Positions 36,920-48,803 of a stretch of 64,000 nt of DNA are shown piece after piece. Under the pieces are notes generated by a model. That model did not search any database. It saw only the letters and a program-made list of their open reading frames with translations, and was not told the DNA's origin. This DNA comes from Ifrita kowaldi. Its lineage: Eukaryota > Chordata > Aves > Passeriformes > Cinclosomatidae. Position numbers and translations under genes: made by a program. Location of the stretch: positions 1 to 64,000 of the forward strand of contig VZRS01001749.1 of assembly GCA_013398055.1 (NCBI GenBank), in the 5' to 3' direction. Position 1 is the stretch's first letter, and every line of letters starts with the position of its first letter.

Positions 36920-38218
36920 TTTTCCTGCCGGTGGGGCTGGGTAGGTGGCAGAGCTGTAAAGGTTAAAATTGGAATTACTGTGTAGAAGAATCATTTCTAA
37001 TTCAGAAATGGTTTAACTCTGCTGAAGGCAAGGCAGGCAAGTCTCCCTGCAGTCTCTTGAGCAGGAGCTCTGCTTGCAAAAAGAGCATCCTCGACAGATG
37101 CAGCTTCTGTGCAGTAGTTAAAAATAAATTGTGAGCAGTTTAACAAGAAAAAAAAGGTTGGGAAACAAATCTGGGCATCAGTTTATGACAACTCCAGTTT
37201 TCTGAGTGTATTGGGGAGTGAATTTTTAAGATCTTGAGGCAGGAAATGTCTGTACAGAGCTGCTGAGAGCTTCTGCTCTCTTTTTGGGATATTAACTTTT
37301 CCTGTTCCTTTGGTCTGGACTGTTTGCTCTCCTGAAGGGAGCTAAGCTCCATCTGCTTTTTAAAAATGGGGAAAATGCTGTTTGCTACACACAGGGATTT
37401 GAAGTAGGGTTTTTTTCGTGGTTTGTCCAGCAAGGATATTTTAGGTCAGCATAATAATTTAATATTTATGAAGTTTGGGTTTTTTGTTCAGTCCTGAACA
37501 AATAAGTGCCTTTAGTATGATCTGAGTTTCGTCATCTAAAAATGTTGTAATTTCCTGTTACATACTTTGTTTTATTTGCCAATTAGTGATAACTGAATAG
37601 ATTACAAATACATAGATTTCGATAAAACTCTTCTACTAAAACACAGAGTATTTGTTTTCATTTCTTCCCTCTTAGTTTGAAGTCAAAAGCATAAAGCTAC
37701 TTAGGATCAATAGCTTCCTGGTTTTCTTAGGAGCAGATTTCTTTTTCCTCCACTGGTTTTTTGTCCCACATGTGTGTCGGAGATACCATTTAAGCTCTGA
37801 TCCTGAAAATGCTGAAGTGTGCTGGTAATCCTGCTAAATCCACTTTGAATCTCCCAAGTGGAAAAGCTCGCGCAGTCGAGGCCGGACGTTCTCTAACCAG
37901 GAACTTTCCAGCATGGTAACTGTAGATGGAGAAGCTGCAGCACTATTTAATCTTTAAAGTACTGTAATACTTTAAAATGTATTGTAATTGGATCAAAGTG
38001 ACCAGGATACAGTTATTGCCTTTGTGCTGTTGCCTTAAAATGTTTGCTTTTAAAAAAACCTGCTTGGTACTCGAGACAGCCGTGTTTTTGTGTATGCCAG
38101 TAAAATAGGTAAAAGCACTCAATGGTTATTCTTTGTTTTTGAGAGCTGTTGTTTGCATAAAATGTTGTGCTAGCAGAGCATTGTTTGAATTCTTAGTAGA
38201 TTCATGTGCTTGAAAATT
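36920..38218. other. Single-copy, probable intron
   Basis: A 97-codon minus frame (37140-37433) has no family signature. Nothing else was recognised. Confidence 0.35.
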
Positions 38219-38418
38219 CATAGAATCCCAGAAGGTTTGGGTTGGAAGGGACTTTAAAATTCATCCCATTCCAACCTCCCTGCCATGGGCAGGGGTGCCT
38301 TCCACTATCCCAGGCTGCTCCAAGCCCCATCCAACCCGGCCTTGGACACTTCCAGGGATTTGGGGGTAGGCACAGCTTCTCTGGGAAATCCATTCCAGCC
38401 CCTCCCCACCCTCACAGT
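38219..38418 (-). repeat. CR1 LINE 3' end, short
   Basis: The + strand reads CATAGAATCCCAGAAGGTTT, then GGGTTGGAAGGGACTTTAAA and CTATCCCAGGCTGCTCCAAG, ending at CCCACCCTCACAGTAA. The octamer-derived tail is relatively well kept. Confidence 0.95.
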
Positions 38419-38750
38419 AACTGTTTGACTTCAGTCTGTATCATCCTGCCATCCTTTGTGCTCTCACCTCCTTCCAGTTTCTCCAGCATTTCCTTGCCTT
38501 GTTGTACCTTGAAGCAGAAGCTGCAGGAGAGAAGGTAGAACCATGGAGAAGAGTTCGTGTTTTAAAGGGTTTGGACAGCATCAGAATCACTGGAAAATTC
38601 AGGTGAAGAGTCTGAGGGTGAAGGAAATGAGACAAAAATGACGGTAGCTGTGAAGGATTGTACAAATCAAAAATAGTTTTTGTAGGAAAGACCAAAGCAA
38701 GCCAGGGAGAACTGGGAGGAAAATCCAGTTTTCATGAGATGAATGGTATC

Positions 38751-38890
38751 ATATGGAATGGTTTGGGTTGGAGGGACCTTAAAGCTCATCCAGTTCCACT
38801 CCCTGCCGTGGGCAGGGACACCTTCCACTATCCCAGGTTGCTCCAAGCCCTGTCCAGGGATGGGGCAGCCAGTAGGGTCTGGGCAGCCTT
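38751..38890 (-). repeat. CR1 LINE 3' end with small internal deletion
   Basis: It starts ATATGGAATGGTTTGGGTTG. After CTCCAAGCCCTGTCC it jumps directly to AGGGATGGGGCAGCC, missing the usual 'agcctggccttggacacttcc' segment of about 20 bp. Confidence 0.93.
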
Positions 38891-39416
38891 TGCACTGCCT
38901 TCAGCAAAGGCAGTTTTCCTGCAATGAAGGAGCTCCTGCACTGTTAATCCCTGCCTTGCTCCCATGATCAATGCAGGAAAACAGCCTGCTGTGAAAATTT
39001 ACCACCATAGATCAATAACCCCTGGCTACCCAACTGTATTAAAGGGAATTGATGGGCTGAGTGATCTTGTAAACACTTGTTTGTCCCATCAGCATGTTTG
39101 TGTGTTTGGTGATGGGCAGGACGTCTCCAGAGCCCTGTCAGTGGGATGCGGCTCCGCTTGTACTCGGGATTACTGCGGAATTGCATCCGTTTATCTTCTA
39201 AACCACTTCGGCTGCCCAAAGATCATTAGACATAGGGAATGGAAATGGTAGAGCTGATAGGGAATTTTATAAATTTTTAAATAAGAACACAAAAGCTTTA
39301 TTTATGCTGGCTGGATTGAGATTTAGAGAAATACCCAGCTAACTTTGGCCCCTAGATGACATTTTAAGGGATAAACGATCAATGTTATGCAAATGAGTGA
39401 ATTGATCAAAACTGGT
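38891..39416. other. Single-copy sequence, possibly conserved noncoding
   Basis: The stretch 38.99-39.24 kb is not repetitive in this window, contains several CpG (39.14-39.21 kb), and is open for over 80 codons on both strands without a recognised family. Conservation cannot be judged from one sequence. Confidence 0.3.
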
Positions 39417-39484
39417 GATTTAAATCACTTTGATTTACATCAGCAAGAGGGAAGCTTTGATTTAAATCATTGATTTTAATCTTG
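39417..39484. mobile_element. GATTTAAATC palindrome cluster, possible hAT-type DNA-transposon remnant
   Basis: The self-complementary word GATTTAAATC occurs at 39417 and near 39458, with variants GATTTACATC and GATTTTAATC between and after. Repeated TTTAAATC words of this kind occur in ancient nonautonomous hAT/Charlie-like elements of amniotes. This is a motif-level resemblance from memory and no terminal inverted repeats were delimited. Confidence 0.3.
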
Positions 39485-42400
39485 TTTTGGGATTGTACTT
39501 CCATTATTTTCCTAAAGGCAGGTTGATTTTCATTGGCTGGTAACTATTTGAAGCGTGTTTATTTGCAAACAGGTACAGCTCTTAACTTAATTCCTTAATT
39601 TCTTTCTTTGGGCAGGAGCAGGAATGCTTAGCTGGTAGGGGAAGTGGGGTAGGAATGTGTCCTGAAGCAGGTACATAATTCAACAAATCCTCATTTAAAT
39701 TCTGTAACGTTTACATTTATAAATGAACAAATTATTCCTTATATCTGCCAAAGAGGGCAAAAGTGCTTCAGCACTTGACTCTCCTTCCCAGTGCTTCTGC
39801 TGTAGTTTTCACCAGCCAGGGCTGGGATTTATTTCTCTTCCTTCCTTACCTCCCAAAACACAGCAATAGCTAATGCTGCTAAATATTTTCCATGTCATTT
39901 TAAGTAACACTGTACTAAGTTTATGTTTGGGAGTACTTGATCAAAATTTTAATGTAACTTTTAAAAAAGACAATAAAAATAAAATTCAAACCCTTTTCTT
40001 AACGTCTTCCCTTATGAATTCTAATATGAATTCAGGTAGCTTCCTAGTATTTTTTTGATGGTAAATGCAATCCTGGTTTGGTAGTCAAGGTGAAAAATGC
40101 ACTAAGCTATGGAATACATATTGAATTTCTTATTTCCTCTCTGAAGGACTTCAGCAGCAGATTTTTTTAATTTGAGTGTGGAGTATGTCTTGCAGATGAG
40201 TTCAAGTGGTTTGGTCACTGTTTAAATTCCCCAAGCTAACGAGGCAGGCAGACACTGCTCTGTCTTCATGAGATTAAAACCAAAACTCTTTCACACTTGC
40301 ATTTTTTTGTTCCTGGGCCACAAGATTTACTGCAGCCTAAGAGCAGCTACAGTGGAGACTGAATAAGCATAGACAAGAGATTCTGGTCTGTTTAGATTTT
40401 CTATTACACTTTGTTAACATTGATGGCATGATGATAGCTTTGTCTCAACTCTAAAGAGCACCTTAAATCCTTTGGTAATTAACTCTTTGCTTATTACTCC
40501 GCATTCTCAGCACTGTGTAAATATTTGTATTTAGAAAAAAAGGCAACAGTTTGAGGTGAAGCTGATAATTGCCATCTTCAACAATACCAAACCTGTGGTG
40601 CTGCTTAGAGTGCAGTGCCTCTGCTGCAAGTTGCCAGTATTTGGGTAAAAGATGCTGCAGGGCCTCCCTTCCCCGCCCCCAAAAATTATAATTAATTCTT
40701 TAAATTGTACTTTTTGAGTTTTGTACCACTTTAAAACAAACGCCCTCCCCATGCTGATGAACCAGCACTTGGACTGAACGTGCTGCACTGTAAATCAGGG
40801 CAAAAGTGAGGTCCCAACGTTTTGTCACTCTCAGTTTCACTTGAGTTCTGTATTGTCAGGTCATTCATTTGCTGCTGTTTGTGTTCCTTGGTGATGGGGT
40901 GATAAATAGCTGTCCCTGCCATCACTCAAGTGGCTGCTGCTGGAAGTGACAAGGCAATGCACGGACCAGGTTTTTGCAGATGTTAAGCTCTGCTTAATAA
41001 GTTAGAAAACAACTTTTTTCTGTTGAGGTAAAAAAGCCTTTATATGAGTGCAAAACACTGTTGCTGCTCAGATCCGTAAAACTGGAAGGAGGAAGTTAAT
41101 GGTCCATGTGACCTTACACTTTTGGGTGCTTCTGTCCCACATCCTAGATTAATTAGATTTTTAATTCTGAATCAAAAAAATACCACCCATGTCTGAGTGC
41201 AAATCATATGTTGGTGACTGATGCAACTTACTGAGGTGGTTTATATGTTGGGATATCCATTTGGAATAAAAACAAGTTGAGATGGAATAGAAATGTCAAA
41301 TGGTAAAGGGAAATTAAGTGGTGAGAGCTGTTTCCCCATACTTGTAATACAGGGAGTGGTAGATGCAAAATGGAGTGGAAAGGATGTCCTTCAGGATATG
41401 TGCCAGCCTTGATAAAAAATGAGCATTTCTTGCCCAGTGCTGTGAAACACTTGATTCTTGGTGGTGTTTTATGTCTGGTCGCTCAAAGATGTGGATGTGG
41501 GATCTGCAGTCTTTGATCCCTGTTCATCAGCCCATGTAGATCCAGCTCCTCACCAGCTGGAGCACACACTCCTCTTGCTCAGCTGGACAAGCAAACCCAA
41601 ACGGGATGGGAATGTGAGGCAGGAACAGGACTGGAAACGAGATGTGAAGTTCATGCAGAAGCTGAGAATGTGGCAGTAAAAGGATGGAGAGATGAGTTCT
41701 GAGACGATTCCTACAGTGGGAGGAAAGGGCAGGGACCTTTAAAGTGAACCTTTCAATAACCCACCCCACTTGCCAAGAGTTGTACAAACCCAATGTGGAA
41801 GTTTCTTGTAGGGAAATGTGGAATATGACGTTTTCTCATCTTCTGTGGGGAGTACAAGAAAGAATCAACCTGATTTTTCAGCAAAAAATGGATATTAGGA
41901 AAATAATTCCTGTGCTGGACTTCTGAAATAGCTCACTTGGGGAGTCTTAATATTCTGGTTGCTGTTCCCTGAGTTGCCGTAAGCTTTTCCTGCCAGTAAC
42001 TTCATCTCAATGCAGCAACAGTTATCTGTAAAGTCTAAGTGATCCTGCAATAAAAGGGCCTTCTTAATCAGAGATGGTAACGTCTGAGACAGTCAGTGCT
42101 TTCAGCATTGGCATCCTGTTCTGCTCAGGCAATCCCACGTAGGAGGAAGGCAGACACAAAAAGTGATTTGGCTGTAATGCAGCAAAACAAATTCTGGCCA
42201 AATTGTGGACTTGGAGTTAATGGGTACACAGTGTTACTCTGCAAGTCTGCAGCGCTGCCTGGAAATCAGGGGCAGTTTTGTAGCCTGTTAACTGCTTAGG
42301 ACTGTTTTGTTATTTCAAGTTTGGCTTCAGCCAGTGAAAAATGGGGCACTTTCACGTCTTATATTTCAAAAATAAAAACGTTTTAAGAATATTAAGGGTA

Positions 42401-42771
42401 AGTCTTACTCGATTGCTTTAGAGCGGGCGCTGAGGCTGTGATCTCATCCATTTATATGCATGTGTGTGTCATCCCCCTTTCTCCCCCAGCCAACTGGATG
42501 TTGACTTATGGTGTCAGTTTTCTCCTTGTGGATGTGGAGCGAGCCTTTCCTGCCGTTCCATGTTTTACAGTGCATCCACGCGCTCCGGAACGGCTGCACA
42601 TAAATTGTGCCCAGGCCATTTAAGAACATCGGATCCTGCAGGGTCAGACTGGCAGACGAGCCCAGGAACCAGTCTGTGATGGCAGTAAAAAGACTCCTTG
42701 CAGAAAGTCAGCCTTCATCTGGCAGCTGGGGAAGTGGCAGAAACCACACCCAGGGTTTCAGCTTCTGGGAT
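39485..42771. other. Single-copy, AT-rich, probable intron
   Basis: No repeat, exon or RNA gene was recognised in 3.3 kb. Short open frames at 41.46-41.79 and 42.44-42.68 kb overlap on both strands and have no signature. Confidence 0.4.
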
Positions 42772-43133
42772 TGTTCAGCCTGGAGAAAAGGAGGCTCAGG
42801 GGGGACCCTGTGGCTCTGCACAACGCCCTGACAGGAGGGGGCAGCCGGGAGGGGTCAGGCTCTGCTCCCAGGAAACAGGGAGAGGATGAGAGGGAAAGGC
42901 CTCAAGTTGTTCCAGGGCAGGTTCAGGTTGGACATCAGGAGGAATTTCTCCATGGAAAGGATTGTCAGGCATTGGAATTGCCCAGGGAGGTTTGGAGTCC
43001 TCATCCCTGGAGGTGTCCAAGGAGCGCCTGGATGTGGCACTCAGTGCTCTGGGCTGGTGACAAGGTCATGATGGGTCACAGATTGTTCTTGATGATCTTG
43101 GAGGTCTTTTCCAATGTAAATGATTCTGTGATT
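42772..43133 (+). repeat. CR1 LINE, 3' end intact
   Basis: It begins TGTTCAGCCTGGAGAAAAGG (end of the second reading frame) and passes CTGTGGCTCTGCACAACGCC, GGATGTGGCACTCAGTGCTC and CTTGGAGGTCTTTTCCAATG. It ends at AAATGATTCTGTGATTT. It is the same type as the copies at 9.0, 24.9 and 49.6 kb. Confidence 0.96.
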
Positions 43134-43450
43134 TATAGACTGACTGGCAAAATTTGGGCCATCAGGCATCGTTTCTCTGCCCCTGCCCAAATCTCTCCAT
43201 TGCCATTTTTCATGATGATCCTTGGCCCTTCTTCTGGAGCTCTTCTGCTGTGAGCTCTTTTCAGCAAAGGCACTTGCTGGTTCTTGCCTGATCAGTCTCA
43301 GTCACAGGTAAAAATGGCTCTGAAGTAATTTTTTACAGGTTAAGAGAGTTTTTTAGACCAATCCTGTTTGGTTTTTTGCCAAGACCTTTATATTCCAAAG
43401 TACTAAGGCTGAGTAGTCTTTTGATATTAACTGCTGTTTGTTATTTACAG

Positions 43451-43513
43451 CATCAGATAGACCAAAGAAGTTCTTATGAAGTCAGGGTTTGGCAAAGTGA
43501 AGGGCATAGGAAG
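43451..43513 (+). other. Weak candidate exon (63 bp, phase 0-0)
   Basis: A T-rich acceptor (TGTTTGTTATTTACAG) precedes it and AAG|GTATAT follows. It is 21 codons, open, and lies inside a 143-codon open frame that begins at 43376. Its translation contains SSYEVRVWQSEG. No homology is recognised and the frame length is compatible with chance. Confidence 0.12.
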
Positions 43514-43911
43514 GTATATGATGTATTTATTTACTTTGCATCTCACAGCTTTTATTTTTCCACTTCAAATCATTTGACTCCAAGAGCTGGAACTGAAATA
43601 AGAGCAAATGTGAACTGTGTGAGGACAGTGAGTGAATGGCTAAATGATGTTTCACTTTCTGATTTGGATTCTAAAGGAGGTCCTAAAAATAGAGACTGTC
43701 AGAGTTACCCCACTTCTCCTTTTCTTTTTCAAATCCTGAAATGGTTCTGTTGGTGCAAATCCTTGGTGAGAACTGCAGGGCACCAACCAGCACTGTGTAA
43801 TTATTAACCCTTCCCAGTGATCTGGGTATTCCACTGCTTCCATCACCCTTCTCCTGTAGAGCTCATTATTTGTAATCCAGTGCCAGCAAGTGGGGAAAAG
43901 GTAGAACAGGT

Positions 43912-44060
43912 TGCTCCATCCCTGGAAGTGTCCAAGGCCAGGCTGGACAGGGCTTGGAGCAGCCTGGGATAGTGGAAGATGTCCCTGCCCATGGCAGGGG
44001 GGTGGAATAAGATGAGCTTTAAGGTCCCTTCCCACCCAAACCATCTTAGGATTCTGTGAT
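43912..44060 (+). repeat. CR1 LINE 3' end, short
   Basis: It contains CCCTGGAAGTGTCCAAGGCC, CAGCCTGGGATAGTGGAAGA and GATGAGCTTTAAGGTCCCTT and ends TTAGGATTCTGTGAT. It is the complement of the type found minus-oriented at 35.7-38.9 kb, so it could pair with them in a transcript. Confidence 0.95.
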
Positions 44061-44220
44061 AATCAGATTTTACGTTTTTTAATACAAAGTCAGTTTAGGA
44101 AGATCCATCTGTTTTGGCTACAAGATGAGAGAGAACTCACAGCCAGTGACTTTTGTACTGTTCTGTTCTCTAGAGGATCTTGCAGCAATCTTGCTGCTGT
44201 AACTTTGGAATGTCTTGCAG

Positions 44221-44278
44221 GAGTTGTTTAAATTCTGTGACCGACCCCAGGCATGGGAATTTGGCTGTGCTTTCAGTG
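44221..44278 (+). other. Weak candidate exon (58 bp)
   Basis: It follows TGGAATGTCTTGCAG and ends at CAGTG|GTAAGT, a near-consensus donor. It is open in two frames, one reading ELFKFCDRPQAWEFG. If joined in phase 0 it would be compatible with the candidates at 31436 and 43451, but at this length that is weak support. Confidence 0.1.
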
Positions 44279-47044
44279 GTAAGTCATGTTTCAGCAAGGG
44301 TTAAACTGGCCTAACAAATTGTGTCCTTGGGTGGATGGTGACAGAGATTTATATGAGACATAAGTGTGCCAGTGCATTATCAACTGGGTGTAAAGAATCA
44401 TAAAGAACTAAGTAATAAATGAAGTTGAAAGTATCTCTTTCTATAAGTCAGTGTTTTGGATAATATTCTTAGAACTAACTAAAAAGATAAAAATTCATCC
44501 TCCCGTCTCCTGTGCTTGGCAGCAGAATTGTTGGTCAGCAGGAATGTGCAGAACTTTGTGAAAAATTGTTTTTTAGATAATTGCCTGTTGCAGACTGTCT
44601 AGAGGAACTCACATTTTATTTTTGGCATATTGCATTAAACAGTAGCTTTTACATTTTAGGACCGATGTGTTGATTTATATATCCTCCAGTCCTCTGGTGG
44701 ACATCCAATTTCCAAACTTGGATACCTCTCTTGAGTAACTGGAGTCAAAATTTTAGCTTTCAGACAGGAAGAGTAACATTCCAAGTAAGTACCTGTCCAG
44801 CTCAAAGAAAAACTGCAAGGTGATGATTGGGATGGGTGTAAAAGCTTGCATAGGAAAGGCTTTACACTCATTCCCACCTGGATTTTGGGGTGTAGACCTT
44901 TGAATGGCCTGGCTGTCCTTTCCATCAGTATCCATGCACCTGGAGAAAGCCTGGAATCTTACCTAAAAGTCCAGAATCAAAGTGGAAGTTGTGTGTGAAT
45001 TAAAAATATTTGGTTTTTTCTTTCATTGCCCTTAGAATTGGAAGCTTGTTAACAGCAGCTCATTGTTTTGTCACTGATACACAGGAGATACCGTACAGAT
45101 ATTTTTGAATTATACTTGTTAGCAGCCAGTGTTGCAGGGGGAAAATGCAGTTCCTTGATGGTACAACCATGACTCTTGAAGTATATTTTGGGAGGATGCT
45201 GCTGGCTCATCTGGAAATCGAGGGATGGAAGCATCCCCACCACAAAAAGATCTTACACGTATTTTTAATTGCCAGTTATTGTAACTTTAATTAATACCTG
45301 AATGACATGTGTAAATCTACCAGGGTCCTGCGTTTGTCTTCATCTGCTGCTTCTCTTGTTTTTGAGTGTGACTGAATGGGATGAGATTAATGGACTCTAC
45401 CATTCATTTATTTGGGTTTAAAATAAAATATGTACATAAAAATATATAAACCTGTAAATACAAACCTCCTTCCAGGAGTCTGAATGGCAAAACATAAAGA
45501 ATCTTCCTAGATCTTTGAAACACAGGGTGAGGTGTGGAGACAGAAATGTTTGGAAATGATGAAAGGCAGAGCTGGAATAATTCCTCGGATGGTTTCTGGT
45601 TATCTCCTTACAACACTGGGCTGCAGCTTTGAAGGCCAAGTCAGCCTTGCTCTGAGAGGATCTCTTTGAACCTCTGAGCTGGCACCTGACCCCTTTGGAC
45701 AGGAACAAGTGGATACCTTACAGTTCCTTGGCTGTAGGAAAAGGTGGAGGGCTCTGCTCAGGAAAACAGCTCCAAGAAAATGCTGCTGCACAGGGGGTTT
45801 AGGGAATAAGCTGCATCGTGGCTTGGAAGCTTTTGGGTTTGGGAGAAGTTTGGGGGAGTTACAGAGTTTTTTTTCTGTGGATTGTCATTCCAGCAGGTAA
45901 CACAGGTTGAGTTAAAAAGGGTTTGGACAAACCCTGATGTTGCACTGGTTGATTTTGGGAGCAAAACCAGCTCAGCAGCCCATTCATGTTACAGAACCAC
46001 TCAGTGCTTTGAAATACACAAAATATCTGGATGGGGGGAATAAATTAATGGGTTTTAGCTATTATTTTGGCCACTTTCCTGCTGCTTCCCCCAGCACCAG
46101 CCTGAACCTTGTGTTAAAGCTGAGCACAAATGTTTGGTTCAAAACCAGCTATAGTAGATGATGCATTTTCTGCTTGTTTCTGTAAGTGCAAAAACTCCAT
46201 AATCAATCAGCTTTGAGAATAAATTGATGGCAACTCTGCCTGTGTTCAGTACAGATGATTTGTTCCTAATTCTTCCCATCCCTTTGCCTTCTGACTGGCT
46301 CTCAGTTAGCAGGTTTCCTGCAGATATTGCCTGCATCCACTTGCATTATATATGGAAAAAAAGAAAGTTTTCAGAGCAGTTAGTAAGTGAAAATGGAGAA
46401 TGTAATGGCAGCCAGAACTGTAGCCTTTGCTGCCAGTGACAGCTATAATTATATATGGGGCACATACATTCTAGCAGATCCTTCCATTTAACCACCCTGG
46501 TTTAAGCACAGACCAAATTTAGGATCTGAGCATGGTGACCATGGCACTCACTAAATCTCTAATTCCATCTTCTGCCATTTACTGTCTTTCTCAAATGCTC
46601 AGTGAGACTTTTTTTTCCTAGTTGTTCTATGGAACAGCTTTGATTTTTCTCACTTTGTGGTTATTTTAAGCTTCAGAAAACAATAAGAATGTACTTTCTT
46701 TTTTTTTCCCCCTCTTTCCTCTGTGCTTTTATGAAAGCAGAATCTGTGTAGATAAAGCACAGTTGATCTGTTAGGGATTACTGTTTCTCAGTTATTCTTT
46801 TGCTCTTGCATATCATGCCTTTATGTAGAAGAATATTTAAAGGTGCTGTGTAGAACAGCGAGATGAAAGATTCTTTGTGCATTGAAGAATTCTGGTGTCA
46901 CAGGAGTCCACCTGTTCTCCCCTAACTTTTTTTTTTTTTTTTCAAACTGAAGTTTATTTAAAGTGATTTTCAGTGCTTAGAAAAGCTGCTGGCTTTTGAC
47001 AGCCTTCAAGATTGAAAAGCTGTCCCCACAGGTGGTGGCAGCAG
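44279..47044. other. Single-copy, probable intron
   Basis: No gene or repeat family was recognised. A 16-T run lies at 46927-46942. Confidence 0.4.
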
Positions 47045-47235
47045 CACTGTGGCCTGGAATTCAGGGCACAGGAGTGGGAATCAGAAGATCCATGTTCTGT
47101 TCTCATCTTTATCCCAGCTGACCTTGAGCCAAGGAGCAGTAGCTGAGGCTCAGTTTTCTGTGGGGAATTTTACCCCGGCTCACGAGGACATTGTTGTAAA
47201 GATTTGCTGCTCGCTTAGGAAAGGAAAGATAAAGG
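47045..47235 (+). repeat. MIR-like ancient SINE fossil
   Basis: In order: GTGGGAATCAGAAGATCC, GTTCTCATCTTTATCCCAGC, TGACCTTGAGCCAA, GAGGCTCAGTTTTCTGTGGG, and GAGGACATTGTTGTAAAGAT. These follow the layout of amniote MIR elements (anticipated 'ggagtcaggagacctgggttct', 'tgaccttgggcaag', 'cctcagtttcc', 'gttgttgtgagga'). The 176-codon plus frame (47049-47579) starts inside this fossil, which argues against it being a gene. Confidence 0.6.
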
Positions 47236-48050
47236 ATAAAAACTCCTTGCATCATCATCAAGCAACAGAGCTCGTGTCCAGCCTACCAGCCACGAGAATA
47301 ATTGGCAGTTTTCAGGAGGAGATATTACCAGCAGCCCGTGGAAAACCTCGGGATGAGTGGGAGTTCTTTTTGTCTGTGCAAAATTGTCTGAGAGGGGCTA
47401 ACAAAGCCACACTGGTTTCTTTTGGTGTGTCCTGCATGAATGAAATCGTGGTGATTTCTGTGGAGAGTCGAGCTGGATCAGCCCAGAGATCCACTGGATG
47501 TAGCTTTGTGCCTCACATCGTGGTCAGGATCAGACAATTAATGCACCCATCCAGCTTGCAAAGCTGTTCCTCTGATTAAGCACCAGAGTTTTCTTTTTGA
47601 CCCTTTCAGGCCATCAGCTTAATTCCCAGAAGCTTCAGATTTAATTACCCAAATCATTACCACAGCATGCATAGCTGCAGATTTTATTAATGACCATAAA
47701 ATTACTGAATCCTCTTTAAAATGAGTGTGGATTCCCAGCCAGAAGGTCCCTTCACACCTCAGCTCTAGTACGGGTGAATCCCACAGGTTGGTGCAGCACC
47801 TTTGCAAGTGCCACCTTTCTACACCTGATTTCCTCCAAATTTACTACTGGTAGTAATACCCTTCTGCAGTTCTGCCACCAAATTCAGGTGTTCTTGCCTC
47901 TCAAATGGTAGCTGAGCTCAGGTTTTACTGTTCTCAGAGCCCATTTTTATGCCTTTAGCAGCAGCCTGACCTTTACACCTCTCTGTTGCACATTCCTTCC
48001 ACTCGCTCTGTTGCCTTTGTGCCTATCCCTAAAATGTTCTTTAATCCATT

Positions 48051-48311
48051 TCAATTCCTTCTCCCTGCACAATACTTTACGACTTTGTAAATCAGCCTGA
48101 GTGGTACAAAATCAAATGCTTTCCTGAGATCCTGATAACTTATGTCCACTGTTTCACTCTTGTCTAACCTAACGATTTGGTCATATAATAAAAAGGATTT
48201 CAGCAGATTTGTCAGGCATGACCTTCCTTTTATGAATCTGTACTGAATGTCCTCTACTAAATTATGCATTTCCAAATGTTCTGCAATTTTGGCTTTTATC
48301 AACACTTCCAA
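48051..48311 (-). mobile_element. Old LINE reverse-transcriptase fragment (CR1/L2/L3-like)
   Basis: The minus strand is open for 86 codons. It contains two reverse-transcriptase motifs in the right order: YRFIKGRSCLTNLLKS (like the 'hGFrkGrSc.tNLl' block) and YQDLRKAFDFVPLRLIYKV (like 'yLDFsKAFDtVpH..Ll.KL'), where the Asp in QDL corresponds to the first catalytic aspartate. The frame ends at a stop just past this block and the usual following motifs are absent. It is therefore a decayed fragment, older than the surrounding CR1 3' ends and not part of any of them. Assignment among CR1, L2 and L3 clades is uncertain. Confidence 0.8.
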
Positions 48312-48459
48312 TACATACTCACAGCTGAAGCTGGATTTCCTGTTCGAAGATTCAGCAGAACTCTGTCACAGCCCAATGAAATTCATCAGTTTTTCACAAG
48401 TCTCCATAATACAACTTCAGCTTCTTGTCCTCGTCTTACTGAATGGCTCTTTCTGAGAG

Positions 48460-48680
48460 AGAGTAGGTTTAGACTGGATATTAGGGAGAAATTCTTGGCT
48501 GTGAGGGTGGGGAGGCCCTGGCACAGAGTGCCTGGAAAAGCTGTGGCTGTCCCTGGAAGTGTGGAAGGCCAGGCTGGACAGGGCTTGGAGCCACCTGGGA
48601 TAGTGGGAGGTGTCAGGGTTGGAATGAGGTGAACTTTAAAGCATCTTTCTATTCCAAACTATTCTGGATTCTTTGATTCT
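48460..48680 (+). repeat. CR1 LINE 3' end (copy A of a flank-sharing pair)
   Basis: It starts at GTAGGTTTAGACTGGATATT and contains GTGGGGAGGCCCTGGCACAG and GACAGGGCTTGGAGCCACCT. Relative to neighbouring copies it lacks the 'cctgcccatggcagg' portion and has a worn tail (CTGGATTCTTTGATTCT). It is followed by unique DNA that recurs after the copy at 50743. Confidence 0.93.
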
Positions 48681-48686
48681 ACAGAT

Positions 48687-48803
48687 CTTGACATTGGAAT
48701 CAGTATTTTGGTTTATAGGACCCTGACAGTCCTGTATGCTCAGGAAATACACAGGCTTGGTGTCACACGTGGAATGAGTTGCTGAGTCTCAGCCCATGCA
48801 CAG
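48687..48803 (+). repeat. Non-CR1 flank, duplicate A
   Basis: It begins CTTGACATTGGAATCAGTAT and ends with TGAGTTGCTGAGTCTCAGCC followed by CA. The same order of blocks occurs at 51051-51188, interrupted there by about 20 extra bases. The identity in the last 37 bases is nearly complete. Confidence 0.85.

Noticed and set aside
46927..46942. 16-T run as a possible minus-strand retroelement poly-A tail
   Set aside because: No processed-pseudogene or SINE body could be recognised next to it; CR1 does not use poly-A tails.
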